Shown piece after piece: positions 10,101 to 22,399 of a stretch of 64,000 nt of DNA (position 1 is its first letter; every line of letters begins with the position of its first letter). The notes below the pieces were generated by a model, which saw only the letters and a program-made list of their open reading frames with translations, was not told the origin of the DNA and did not search any database. Location: the NCBI GenBank assembly GCA_935421135.1, contig OW285191.1, forward strand, positions 16,012,700-16,076,699. The letters are read 5' to 3'. Source of the stretch: Bugulina stolonifera. Taxonomy: Eukaryota; Bryozoa; Gymnolaemata; Cheilostomatida; Bugulidae. The position numbers and the translations under genes were made by a program.

Positions 10101-13100
10101 CTGCTCTTTTAATTATAACCAAACATGTACATCGACAACCATACCAATTTTTAATTGTTATTCGGCCAGATGACCTGACATTATTAAAAAGCTGTTCAAT
10201 ATGCGTGTACAATGTAGATCACTTATTTAGCAAGACACCTCAAATACATCGTGTTGTTTTGAATGTAGGTCGCAACAGGATGACTGGAGTTATCCTCATG
10301 GAATCTAATGCAACCGACCTAAAACCACTGGTTCACCTCAACTTCAGTTTACCAACTTCATTTGTGAGTTCATACACCCTCACGTGTGTACATGTACATA
10401 ACAAATTTTTGCACATCAAGTGGATATAAACTATATGTATTGTTATTTCACTAAGGAAATATCAGTCTTATGACATCATTTTGTTTGGGTCAATGGTCCC
10501 AGAGCATATGGTTACATGTACTATGAATTTTATTAGAATGATCTAAAAGAGTTTCAGAAATCAAGTTTTTATTCTGCCATTGTCCTACACGTATATGCCA
10601 GATCATGTTATTATGTATTACCTTTTCTGTTTGTTCCATGATTAAAGGTTGACGATGAGTGTGCAGAGAGTATAAAGTTGACCTACAATCAGCTCTACAC
10701 CGACTACAGACCAACAAACACAACTAACTTTACTCTACTGTTGGATCAGGGAACCAGATATGAGTTAAAGATATACCTGAAACTAGTAGATGGTGGGGAG
10801 ATAATACTATGGACTGATACTTATACTACAACCGCTTTTGGTGAGTAGAGGATGGAGAATCATGTAAATATTATCTTTTATAAACCTTTTACATTGTTGT
10901 ATCAATTCACTGAATATTATTTAATCCTGAACAAAATACCATTATACAAAGAATACTAACTCATGCTGTATGTAATACATCTGCTGTATTCCAGTGTCTA
11001 CTCCTACTACGACTACCTCCACCACAGCTGATACAATGTGCAAAGACTCCGTAGCTTCTCCGTGCTCAGTAAACATGGCTGTGATTGGTGGAGCAGCAGG
11101 TGGTGGCCTGATTGCAGTCATAGTATTCATAGTTATTGTTGTCCTGCTCTCAAGGAGGAAGAACTCTAGGTATACCATCTGAACACGTAAATATGTCAGT
11201 AATGCGCCAAATTGCTTCAGCTTTTGTTTAGTATTTAATATTAAATAGTAAATTTTTTAATTCGAAAATCAGACAGACTTGGTAAACCTAACAGCATGTC
11301 AAGTGATGTCAATAGCGGTCACTGGAAGCCATTTTTGGACACATCCATGATACTTTCCATTCTCTAGAATTTCTGTAGTCTGTCGACATTGTTAAATTTA
11401 CTGAAGCCATCCCCCAGACATCCTATTTTGTTTTATATTTTATAGCTGCGATATATTTGCAAATAATAATATTTTTACAGGTCTCTTGTCAAGGAAGATT
11501 CTGAGAAAATCGGTAAGTTCTTGTCATATATAAAGAAATAAGAACAGTTCATGTGTTACATACATGTACTATCCCACTGTAGCCTATATATATAGTTCAT
11601 GTGTTACATACATGTACTATCCCACTGTAGCCTATATATATAGTTCATGCGTTACATACATGTACTATCCCACTGTAGCCTATATATATAGTTCATGTGT
11701 TACATACATGTACTATCCCACTGTAGCCTATATATGTAGTTCATGTGTGTTACATACATGTACTATCCCACTGTAGCCTATATATATAGTTCATGTGTTA
11801 GATACATGTACTATCTCACTGTAGCCTATATATATAGTTCATGTGTTACATACATGTACTATCCCACTGTAGCCTATATATATAGTTCATGTGTTACATA
11901 CATGTACTATCCCAATGTAACCTACATGTATATTTTATGCAGTATTAATCTGATACCAGGAAGTTCGTATTATTATTATATATCTACAGTAACAGATGGT
12001 ATCTCTGAAGCTGAAACCAATGTGGATCTGGACAATGGTAGTCCTCTTCCTAATGGTACACAGCCGTCTACTTGTTCTGCTCAACTTGCACTACCACAAG
12101 CCACATTACCAAAAACCTCAGGGCCTCAAGCCACCATGACTCACACTGTACCACTGCAATTAAAACAGATTCCAGTTCAACCAGATGACATCACAGCTGA
12201 GAACACGTATGAGAACAGCACTAGAATACCTATTGAGTACCTTCACGATCTCATAGTCAACGAGAAGGACAGATGTCCAAAGGATCCCTTCAAACAAGAG
12301 TTTCTAGTCTGTTCTGATTTATATTCTGTGTTAAATATTACGTAGTTATTCTCTGTTGTACTTTCTAGACTCAGCTTTATTATGGGATGAAACATCAATA
12401 ATACGGGCAAATGCATTGTGGGTCAAAAATTAATTTGCCAAAATTCGACAAAGTTGGTACAAAATACTTGACTGTTATATTATCTGCCTGCATATTAATG
12501 GCTTTATCTAACAGAGGCTGGTATCTGCTAACACTCGATGTGACGAAGGCCGGACTCCTGAAAACATACCAAAAAATAGGTTTAAGAACATCACACCGTG
12601 TAAGTTCTCGTAGTGCTTAACAGGTTTATACCGTTTCTGCTGCATGCAATTTTAATATAATTGTGTTATTATTTTAATTTACATCTCTTCTGTTTAGGAT
12701 ACATTACTTTTCTATGAATAATATTTCTATGCACATTGATATTGTGTTCTGCATTCATTACGGTATTTATATCCATATTGTAGTCAACGAAAATAGAGTG
12801 AAGCTAAAAGTAACAGACAGACACCCATCCGATTATGTAAACGCGTCTTCTATCAAGGTACGTTAGGAATCTGCTCTGACGGAGTCACACAGAGGACTAA
12901 GTAGAGCAGCATATTGTACGATATTTATTTGATATTCCAACATCACATGACTACACATTACAGGTTATACTCTTATATATAGAATTATGTCATGATGTTT
13001 GATAGCGAAGTACTACTTCCAACTGTAATTTAACTGTTTATTTTCACTACAGGACTATTATAAAGCCGATCGGAATAAGTTTATAGCAGCCCAAGGTTAG

Positions 13101-16100
13101 TTCTACACAAACTAATGTTTGATGAGCCAGCTTTATGCATTTCTAGCCAAATGAAACTGTCAATTGTTTCATATAGTAAAAATATATAAACTAAAAACAG
13201 TTCATTTGAAATTTGAGGAAATGCCACCGTATTTCAATACCAGAAACCATTTGAGAATACTTGTACTCATGGTACAGGTACATGCATAGTTCATGCCCCT
13301 TGGTCCTCGTGTAGGTAAATGCCTAGTCTATGCCTTTTGTGCATTCTATGTTGCGAATGAACTGACCATAAGAATCTATGTGATTTATGTTGAAGGGCCC
13401 AAAGATTCTACAGCTGTTGATATGTGGAGGTTGATTCATGATACCAATGCTATAACTATAGTTATGCTGACTAACCTTGTGGAGAGTGGAAAGGTAACTC
13501 CGCATACTTGTTGGCATACACTTATTCTATTACATACATCTACATGTGACATACTCATCTGTGTGTGCTATATATATGTGGACACGTCGTACATATATAT
13601 GGCTTGACTATTTTATTCTACAGCACATGTGGTTTTAACTAAATAATATACGGTCACCCGAACAGGAACCATATTTTTACAGAACAAGTGCTACCAGTAC
13701 TGGCCCATGGAAGTATCAGATTCTGTAGAGTATGATAATTATTCTATTACTCTGGTAGAAGAACAGAAGTATGCCATGTATATTGTGAGAAAACTAGCTT
13801 ATACTTTGGATGACGTGAGTATACTATGAACCGTACATAATCTTACATGTACAAGAATGGCAATATATGCATGCGCTTGTACATGTCATCCTGAAGAATG
13901 TGCTTGCATGTGGCAATTTACAGCACACGTTTGCAAGTGCTTGCAAGTGCTTGCAAGTGATACACTGCTGCCATCCTTCTAAAACAATTACCACCTAGAG
14001 GATATTAATGTATCAGTCAAGTTGTCTTATATTACAGAAGAGAAGAGTAGTAACTCAATTTCACTACACACAGTGGTATGATCATGGTGTGCCCTCACCG
14101 GCTGGCCTTCTTAGCTTTAGATCTAGAGTACAGCAGCATTGTGGGTCTAGTACAGCTCCTATTATTGTGCACTGCAGGTAACTAGTGCTAATCTATTGGC
14201 TATACAAACCTTACATATATTAGTATAAAACTTAGTGTGATGCCTTCAATTCGATATTACTTTGTCCTCAAAGAATGATATACCAAATAATGTATAAAAT
14301 GTTTAATAATTATCATGATATATAATGTATGTATTGGTATGTTCTGATAGTAGAATTCACCTAGTGACTGAATTTATGTTATGTCTGTTTGGATATAATG
14401 TATGTATCACATAATATAATGTATGTATCACACAGTGCTGGAGTGGGTAGAACAGGCACATACATAGCACTGGATAACCTGGTAGACGAGGCACATGATA
14501 TAAGGAATCACAACAAAACTATTGATATATTTACTTGTGTAAATAGACTGAGGCACCAGAGGACTTTGATGGTACAGACCTCTGTGAGTTTATATACAGA
14601 AATAGCCTTAGTTCTACATTATATGTAGGGAATTGTAGTTGCGGTGCAGGTGCACAGGCTAAACAACTCATGAAAGGGGTGATTATTTGCCCTATGTTTA
14701 TTGGTCAAGTTTGTATTTAGCAACTATTCTTCGTTCTGTCAATGAAAGCTTGTTTGTTCAAGACAGTGTGTTATTAAAACTTCTCATCTCTAGCAATCCA
14801 TTTTGTATGGTATGTAGTATGCCTATTGGGTGTATATGTTATATGATATGTAGTATATGTATTGGGTGTGTATGTTATGTGGTATGTAGTATGCGTATTG
14901 GGTGTATATGTTATATGATATGTAGTATATGTATTGGGTGTGTATGTTCTGTGGCATGTAGTATGTGTATTAGAAAGCTATGAGATAGTACGATTATTGT
15001 TCAGACATTATTATCGTCCTTATTAACGTTTCCTAAACTGAAATCAACAATATTTCACCACATATATTGACAGGATCAATATGCGTTCCTCTACGAAATG
15101 GTATCAGAAGCTGTATCCTGTGGACACACGGTCATCTCTACTGGACAGTTTGGTCAGCAGCTGAAAGCATGGAAATGTGTATGTTCACTTAGATTTGAAT
15201 CTAAATCTATACATATACATGTACAATGTACATGTATATGTATACATATACATGGTATATATAAATTACAATATATGTATACTGTCAGAATATCACATAA
15301 ATCACAGATTTAATTAGTTCGGCAACATGGCCATCTGTAGATCTACCGTCTATCTCTGAATATTAATTCCATTCTCGTTTTCTAAAACTGATTTGTAGAC
15401 AAGATCTGAAGGTAAATCAGAGATATTTCATCAGTTTGATAAGTTGAACAGGCAGTCAGCAAGTTTAAAGGGAGATACTAGCGTTGCAATCAGCGAGGTG
15501 AACCTGAAGAAAAACAGAGATATTGATTCAGTTCCGAGTGAGTAGAGTACAGTGTAACCTTGATTATGTTTGCATATATACAGCGTAGATGCTTCTGTTA
15601 TTCACAACACAACGATTTCAAATCAATGTGATAAGGTGCCAGCCAAAGCTTTAGTACCCAGTGGGGGTTTAGAATTATCCATAACAACAAAACCAGGTAA
15701 AGATTTGCAGCGCAGTCGATTTCTCAGCAAAACAAATCAGTAAGCAATTTAGATTTACACATAGAGTTTACATACTCATGTTATATCACATTTTGATGAG
15801 TTGTCCTCCTTCCACATATGTGAGCGTACACTAAATCAACAATGCCTTTGATGTTATATCAAACTTGTTATTCAGGCGACCAAAACCAAGTAATTGTTGG
15901 ACAACCTGAAGGTGACGCCAATGGATACATCAATGCCAGCCATTGCAATGTAAGTTGTGTTATGTTTCTAAAACCCAAACCTTGTAACTTCAGTAAATCG
16001 AGATGCTTTTGATGTATTTGAGTGAGAGATATAACTATAATTATTTCTCTCTCTACACCAGGGCTACCAACAGAGAGATGGGTTCATTGTAACACAGACT

Positions 16101-17725
16101 CCACTACCAACAACTGTTAGTAATTACTGGAGAATGATCATAGAAAGAGAGTCTCCCTTCATAGTCTACTTCAATGACTGCCAGGTGGGTGAAGCTGATT
16201 CCCTACTTACTGTACTATCTAAGGTTGTGTTTGCCAACATTATACTAACATGTATGATAGGAAACAAGTACTTGATAGTTTAGCTGTTATTGTTTCATAT
16301 GCCGATATGTTCATGGTGGCAGAGCTCTCTTCCTCATGCACGGATCTGAGCTACAATCCTTGCTGTTTGAGATTTGTTTTGTTAAATCTACATGACTGTA
16401 ATATTATCACAATCTCTTACAATGTGGCTGTGTTGAAATATTAAGGAAGAGGCGCCTTATTGGCCAACTAGTGAAGGCGATGCTATTACAGTTGGAGAGA
16501 CAATAGTTAGTAACATCAAGACACAGACATCTGGGGACGGAGTCACTGAGTATACTCTAGAATGCCAAACATCTGAATCTGTGGTAAGTAGAATGGCAAT
16601 TCATTTTCAGCAATCAGTGGAGGCTAGTAAGCCCTTTAATTGGATTTGATAGAAATATGAAAATATCTGTATGATTTTTATTACTCAACCAAGAAACTGC
16701 CATGTGCCATTAAGTCAGGCAAACATCCTAATTCATGGATACTAATTTCAATGGTTCTAATTGAATGTCTTTTCTACCAGAAGAAACACAAAGTCGATTT
16801 GATCGAGGTGAAGATGAAAGATAGTCAAGAACTACCAACTAGTAAACAACTTGTTGCCATGTGTCAGAAATCTGAGAAGTTTGCCACATCTGGTGATGAT
16901 GTCATCACTGTTCAGTGCAGGTAGAAGCTACTGTACATACTGCATCATCGTACAGTGTAGTTACACCTTTAAATTACGATTATTCTTGGAAAAGGGAAAA
17001 GTTATAATGCTATTCTGTCACTCCTTTGCACGACTTATACACACTGTATGCTGTATTGTATGGTATTTTACTTTGTTCTATTTATTTCTTTGACTCTATT
17101 TTTCACTATGGTAGTATGTTTCTTGCTAGATGTACTAAGCTACATGGTACGTTGAAAGTCCTTCCAAACAGTAGCTGGAATTTGTTAACTGCAGCACCGT
17201 CACGCAATGTTGTCTGCCAATAGCTAGCTTATCCACTTATTCTTCTGGAGCACTTGCACCACGGTCTACTTTCAGTATGAAGTAGCAAGTTGTCCACAAC
17301 TTACCACACCCCTCCCCCTTTTCTTTTCTAGGAATGGTAGCAGACTGTGTGGTATGTTTCTGGTGGCCATGAACCTCTATCTCAGGACCAGAATAGAACA
17401 CGATATCGATATCGTTCTAGAGGTTAAGCTAGCTAGAGAAGGCAGAAAACAATTCATTTCCAGTCTGGTAAGTTAGTTGATCGTGAATCGTGAAAATGTG
17501 ATGAAGAGTATGTGAAGACACATGACATAAGTCATATTCTTTCTCTTTGGGAAATCAAAATTTCCCATTATTCTAATACCTCAAAGTATTGCTAAATTGT
17601 GGGGATGGTTGATATAATACCGATCACATGTGTATTATTTGCAGGCACAGTTTGAGGCTCTCTATGACTTTGTGGAATACTATCTCTCTCAATTCAATGA
17701 GTATTCCAACTTTGCTGATGGATAG
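7117..17725 (+). CDS. Receptor protein tyrosine phosphatase (PAN-PAN-novel-FN3-FN3-TM-D1-pseudoD2), 25 exons, 1277 aa
   Basis: Membrane receptor predicted to remove phosphate from phosphotyrosine on the cytoplasmic side. Exons: 7117-7171, 7280-7540, 8206-8451, 8700-9176, 9711-10037, 10269-10363, 10648-10840, 10995-11169, 11481-11512, 11990-12306, 12515-12599, 12784-12857, 13053-13095, 13396-13493, 13683-13814, 14038-14177, 14436-14583, 15074-15178, 15399-15537, 15876-15949, 16062-16184, 16446-16583, 16781-16920, 17332-17467, 17645-17725. Order: signal peptide (1-18); PAN-like modules (about 25-105 and 105-187); an unnamed beta-rich module (188-346); two FN3-like modules (347-455, 456-551); Thr-rich stalk; TM helix (about 580-603). 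D1 has KNRFKNI (746-752; Phe replaces the usual Tyr), WYDHGVP with the acid Asp885 (Pro replaced by Tyr), and HCSAGVGRTG with Cys916 and Arg922, so it looks active. D2 (about 1030-1270) lacks a WPD loop and reads VQCRNGSRLCG. The donor after exon 10 (GTCTGT) is weak, so that border is the least certain. Confidence 0.88.
7591..7905. mobile_element. Foldback MITE in intron 2 of the phosphatase gene
   Basis: A 315-bp element with terminal inverted repeats of about 70 bp. The left end reads CATAGGCCACATTG and the right end, reversed, CATAGGCCCCACTGC; both arms share GCGAATAGC and CCAATGGCGAATTTG. If the dinucleotide TA inside CATAGG/CCTATG is the target duplication, the termini are GGCC and the element would be Tc1/mariner-like; this is not certain. 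It has no coding capacity. Confidence 0.75.
11547..11932. repeat. 48-bp minisatellite, eight copies, in intron 9 of the phosphatase gene
   Basis: Eight near-identical 48-base units beginning GTTCATGTGTTACATACATG and ending in a TATATA run. One copy has a 2-base insertion and the last is more diverged. The array begins 34 bases after the end of exon 9 (11512). The open frame through it (YMYYPTVAYIYSSCVT repeats) is an artefact that happens to read into exon 10. Confidence 0.95.
14816..14968. repeat. 36-bp tandem repeat, four copies, in intron 17 of the phosphatase gene
   Basis: Units of about 36 bases carrying TATGTAGTAT and TATTGGGTGT. Even and odd copies resemble each other, suggesting a 72-base higher-order unit. 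A diverged shorter form of the same sequence survives in the duplicated fragment at 20850-20915. Confidence 0.85.
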
Positions 17726-18570
17726 GAGTTGTGCTCTCAGTTTTCAATTGAACTGCTGTTGATACATGATCTTAGAAAATAAGAGTTATAGCCCTATTTC
17801 AGACTGCCATTTATACTAACTATTAGCGGCAATCGAACAGCGATGAACAGACAGCGCTAACCACAATTATTATACTATAGCTGGCACATGTCAATTAGCA
17901 TGTCAATTATCGATGGGGTTTAAAGTTCAGCTTGTTCAACTCATTGGTCCCTACCACTCACTGGAGCATGTCAACTCTTTTGACTAGACGGTAATAGCAT
18001 TGTACATGTATCTACATCTAGATTGACTAAATAACAGTTATATTTATATAAATATGGGTGCTACAATTTAAATTTGATATTAAATGATTAATATTGAATA
18101 TTGTTATATGCGCATTTATTTCTATTAAGAATCTGCAGTAGCCAAATCTTTACAACTAAAACACATATTATTCTTCTATAGATAGATCATGACTGAACTT
18201 TTTTATGAGGGAGAGGAGAGGTTTTATATAGCTTGAATGAACAAGATTGGGAGAGATTTTACAATTTCTTTTCTAATTTCTATATTTCACTCAATTTGTA
18301 TATTAGGTATTCAAAATTTTTTGGATGTTATGTGAAGTTGCCTTCTCTCTCTCCTTTGATTGTTATGTGTGTAGTTGTCTTCTCTCTTCTCAACTTGCGT
18401 TGCAAACCAATAATGTCTTTAATGTTGGTGCTGTTGGCATTTTAAGTTTGTATTAGATTTTAATGTTGCCCAGACCAATAAAAATTGAACATATTTTTTT
18501 GCTTTGCTGTGTCTAAAATGTAATTTGTATATATTATGTAATAATTACATGTACTTTTCATTTTTATAAC
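17726..18570. other. 3' flank of the phosphatase gene
   Basis: Probably contains the 3' UTR; AATAAA occurs at about 18477-18482. The predicted short frames show no recognisable domain. Confidence 0.45.
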
Positions 18571-18766
18571 ATTATTTATGCAAGGGATTTTGTCTATAGA
18601 GCAGTCAGAGACCTGTTTCACATTCATGAAAATACCAGTCCCTGACTGGGGTTTCAACCGTGGGCCTCTACTGAGTGTAAGCTCCAGTGAGGGACTGGTA
18701 TTTTCTTGGATGTGAAACAGGTCTCTGACTGCTCAGTTGACAAAATATTTCCTTGCATAAATAACA
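18571..18766. mobile_element. About 196-bp foldback element with arms near 80 bp
   Basis: The left arm (about 18571-18649) and right arm (about 18684-18766) are inverted copies sharing TTATTTATGCAAGG, GAGCAGTCAGAGACCTG and AATACCAGTCCCT. The loop of about 35 bases contains GGTTTCAACCGTGGGCC. Pairing extends into the AT-rich ends, so the true termini and any target duplication are unclear. The size and structure fit a MITE. Confidence 0.75.
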
Positions 18767-18879
18767 TCATATATACATGTATGATATAAGATGGCCAAAC
18801 CACCTTAACATTTTCTACTCTGTTTGTAAATAATCGTTGCTACTGGCTGTAATGCACTCTTTTACATTTTGTAGTTTAT

Positions 18880-20515
18880 CATTGCCAGCAGTTTAGCTAT
18901 TGATTACACGTCTTCATGTTAAATGTAGATGCTTTATAAAATTTTATTAATAATAAATAAATATTTTTAAAAAGATACATTATTTGTGGGAAAGGCTAGA
19001 AAATTTGGCAATCATAGTAGGAAAACACTATTATTGATACCATAAAACCATGAACAAAAATAAAAATGAAGTACATCTATTCAACATATATGTGTGCATG
19101 TAGGTTCATAATTACTTACTGGTGACACAAATATATTATACACCAAGACTTGTGTTAATATTCACATAGAACCAGGCATTTCTTATTGACATGAGCTACG
19201 TGTACAATGTTTAACACTGTAGCACAAGCCTACTATATTATTTTAAATGTTCATAATATAAAATAATAATGATTGGAATAAATCTTTCAATACACATGTA
19301 AAATGAACTGCATGTACTATACCACGATAACCATGGTGACGAAACAAAATCAAAATTGACTAAATAATCATCATGTTACAGAAGAAATTGGAGGCAGAGC
19401 TTGAAAACAGCCAATAAAAAAGAATAAAAATTATTGTTCAACCATCTATTACGGCAGTTCAAATGAGAAAATAATAGTATGATATTTGAATCGAAAGACA
19501 TAAATTATAGTATCGGGTACTATTTATGTTTTAATAGATTCAAATATTATACTATAAATCAGTACTGCTCATACTAATATTGGGGTTACTAGACTTGTCT
19601 GTTCTAGCATCATTTAAACCACATGTGGTGTCTGTTGTGTGAGTGTCAGTAAAGCTACAGGCATCTTCTATGGTTGCATCATCTGTGGAGTTGTCTTCCA
19701 CTGATGCAGTGCTCCTGCACCCTTTCCGATAGTACACTACCGTGATTATCAACATAATAGCTGATGAAGTAAGAATTGAACCAGCCACAAATAGAAACAC
19801 AAAGTTCCAGCGTTCTGTGGCGTCAAAGATGCCACCTGAAAATCCCCGAATGATCCAGTATATAGATTGTGGAATGTCATATGCATGGTTATATTGAGCT
19901 ACCCAATCAAACAGAGACTGTATATTTTACCAGATACGATAAGCTTACTGGAGACGAAGGTGGAGACAATAGAGGACAACCCTTCATATACAAAGTTAAT
20001 AGAGAGAGCACTGTTTAGGTTCTCTTTACCCATCAATTCCTCAATCACCACAGGAAGTAAACCAAATACTGGTATCGATAAAGCTATTATCATTATAGCG
20101 ATACCTAAGGGTATAAATAAGCACAGTAGAACAATCAACTATCTCTTACAATATAATGCATGTTATACTACCTTGATATGCAAACATTCGCTACAGTTTG
20201 GTAAAACCAATGGCTATGTCTTCGTACTCTGTATCTATTATCGATTAAACTTGCAAAATATTACAGTAAAAGTGAATGTATAATATTTTCACTGTGTTTA
20301 ACTCTACATGTACATGTATTTATACATGGTATGTGATGATGTAAATAGGTTTACCTGCCACTCCAGGTAGAAGTGCGCATAGAATTGCCGATACTCCGAT
20401 AATAACAATGTTTATTGCTAGCTGGGCTGATGGAGGGATGTACCGTCTGTCAGCCAGCCAACCAACAGCAACACGAGCTGGTATCTCTAGCTCTCCGCCT
20501 ACAGCTAGAAGTATG
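18880..20515. repeat. Partial duplicate of the transporter 3' region
   Basis: Aligns in the same orientation with about 21660-23341, covering the downstream flank and the last three exons of the SLC16-like gene. Similarity is high in exons and patchy outside. It ends abruptly within exon 8 at about 20515, where sequence matching the GST-A region begins. Confidence 0.85.
19552..20515 (-). pseudogene. Truncated copy of SLC16-like transporter (last three exons)
   Basis: Minus-strand copies of transporter exons 10 (19552-19835), 9 (19949-20104) and a 5'-truncated exon 8 (20355 to about 20515). Reading frames and the two internal splice junctions are intact, but the first 23 or so bases of exon 8 and its acceptor are missing, and all upstream exons are absent. 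Relative to the full gene the tail carries TCGLNDARTDKSSNPNISMS in place of DISLSDVSTEKSSNHSISIS, and the last codon of exon 9 changes from Gly to Ser. Without exons 1-7 it cannot encode a 12-helix transporter. The intact frames suggest a young duplication. Confidence 0.85.
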
Positions 20516-20820
20516 CAGTGGTGACAAGTTCACAAATAGATGTTCATAATTGCAACTAGATATTTTGCAACTAGTTTTGTGTTTTTCACCAGGTGAGATT
20601 CACAAAAGAATTTATAAGTAGTAAGCTGAATAAAAATCTAATGGTTCCAGATAAATATTACCTTGCATGTTATTTTAACTTACCTAATTTCTTGGCTACA
20701 TATCTGCCTATCACATTGGACTGGCAGAGCACACCTAGCGGTCCTCAGTGAAGTACTATTTTTCAGACCCAACTATTACTCTGACAGGAGAAATCTTTGC
20801 TGTTCTTGAGGTACAAAGCT
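20516..20820 (-). pseudogene. Fragment copied from the GST-A gene (exon 3 end plus introns)
   Basis: Bases 20516 to about 20737 match 33126-33347: intron 3 and the 3' part of GST-A exon 3, including a peptide like SNVIGRYVAKKLG. About 20738-20820 then match 33833-33902, inside GST-A intron 1, skipping roughly 485 bp. The orientation is that of the source. The fragment is incomplete and cannot be expressed as a GST. Confidence 0.85.
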
Positions 20821-20822
20821 GC

Positions 20823-21437
20823 CATCTCTAGCAATCCGCAATATGTGATATGTAGCATGTGTAGTTGAGTGTAAATGTGGTATGTAGCATGTGTATTGGA
20901 ATGCTATGAGATATAGTACTGTTATTGTTCAGACATTATTATTGCACTCATTGACATCCTCTTAAATTAAAATTGATAATATTCCATCGTATTTATTGAC
21001 AGGGCCAATATGCATTCCTTTACGAGATGGTATCTGAAGCTGTATCCTGTGAACACACGGTCATCGCCACTGGTCAGTTTGATCAGCAGCTGAAAGCATA
21101 GAAATGTGTATGTTCACTTAGATTTGAATCTGAATCTATACATATACAATGTACATGCACGCCTATACATATACATGTATATATAAATTATATGTATACT
21201 GTCAGAATATCATATGAATTACAGATTTCATTAGTGTGCCAGCATGGCTTTGTAGATCTACTGTCTATCTCTGAATATTAATTCCATTCTTGTTTTCTAA
21301 AACTGATTTGTAGACAAGATCTGGACATAAATCAGAGATATTTCATCAGTTTGTTAAGTTGAACAGGCAGTCAGCAAGTTTAAAGGGAGATACTAGCGTT
21401 GCAATCAGCGAGGTGAACCTGAAGAAATCTTGAGATG
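20823..21437 (+). pseudogene. Fragment copied from the phosphatase gene (exons 18-19)
   Basis: Matches 14783 to about 15517 of the RPTP gene with intron sequence included, so it is a genomic rather than a retro-copy. The exon-18 copy (21003 to about 21110) carries TGG to TAG in the LKAWKC stretch. The exon-19 copy (about 21315-21437) has the RSEGKSE part altered and runs into a TGA where the source continues KKNRDID. Acceptors are retained. It lacks both catalytic motifs and is a dead fragment. Confidence 0.9.
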
Positions 21438-22399
21438 TTGATTGACTGTGTAGTTCCTTGTGAGTATAATAGAATGTAATCAAGAATTACCATGTAACTA
21501 GAATACAATAGGTGAAAACATTGATTAATGTTTAATTGTTAATAGTAGCTTAATTATCAAAACTAATAAGAATTAAAACTGCTTCTTTTTACTCTTGCTC
21601 ATCAAGAATATGGTCTGTAATACGGTGTAATGATGTGGATTTTCTGTTTTGTTTGTAAATAATCATTAATGCAGTTTATCATAACAAAAAGCTAAGCTGT
21701 TGATTAAACAATAATTTTAACAATAATAATAAAATTAAACGATAATAGATTTTTTTCTAGTTTATTAACAAAAAATAAATGTCTTTTATAACTAGATACA
21801 TTCGTAAGAAAGACTAGAAAATTTGGCAATCATTGTAAGAAAACAATTGGTTCCATAAAATAATGGAACAAGTCAAAAGTGAAGTTGATCCATTCAACAT
21901 ACATGTACATGTAGTGTGTTTGTAAGTTCATAATGATTTACTGGTGACACAAATATAATTATTATTGAACAAGAATTGTATTAGTGTAATATTTCACATA
22001 GAACAAGGTACATTGTACACATGCATTTCCTATTGACATGAGCTAAATGTACAACGTTTAATGCGTAGGTGCAGGCCTACTATATTTTAAATGTCACATA
22101 ATGTGATGATAATAATAACGATTGGAATAATATACATCAATATACATGCAAAATTACCTACTATTATTACCATGATAACCATGGTAACGAAATGAAATCA
22201 AAATTGACCAAATAATAATTCTGTTACAGAAGAACCTGAAGGCAGAGCTTGAGATCAGTCAATAAAAGAAAATAATATCCTAAAAATTATTATTAAAACA
22301 GAGACTAAACTTGTTCAACCATTTATCACAGCAATTTAAATGAGAAAATAGTTATTATAGTATAATATTTGAATCTAGAGGCATAATTAGTAGTGTCTA
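21438..22399. other. Downstream flank of the transporter gene
   Basis: AT-rich non-coding sequence. From about 21660 it is the source or sister of 18880-19551. Conserved blocks between the two copies (for example around GAAAATTTGGCAATCAT and TTACTGGTGACACAAATAT) presumably cover the transporter 3' UTR. Confidence 0.5.

Noticed and set aside
13293..13607. 104-codon frame taken as a separate gene
   Set aside because: It merely contains RPTP exon 14 (13396-13493) with flanking intron sequence.
19552..20515. A second functional transporter gene
   Set aside because: Only the last two exons and part of the third-last exist; the sequence switches to GST-A-derived DNA within that exon.
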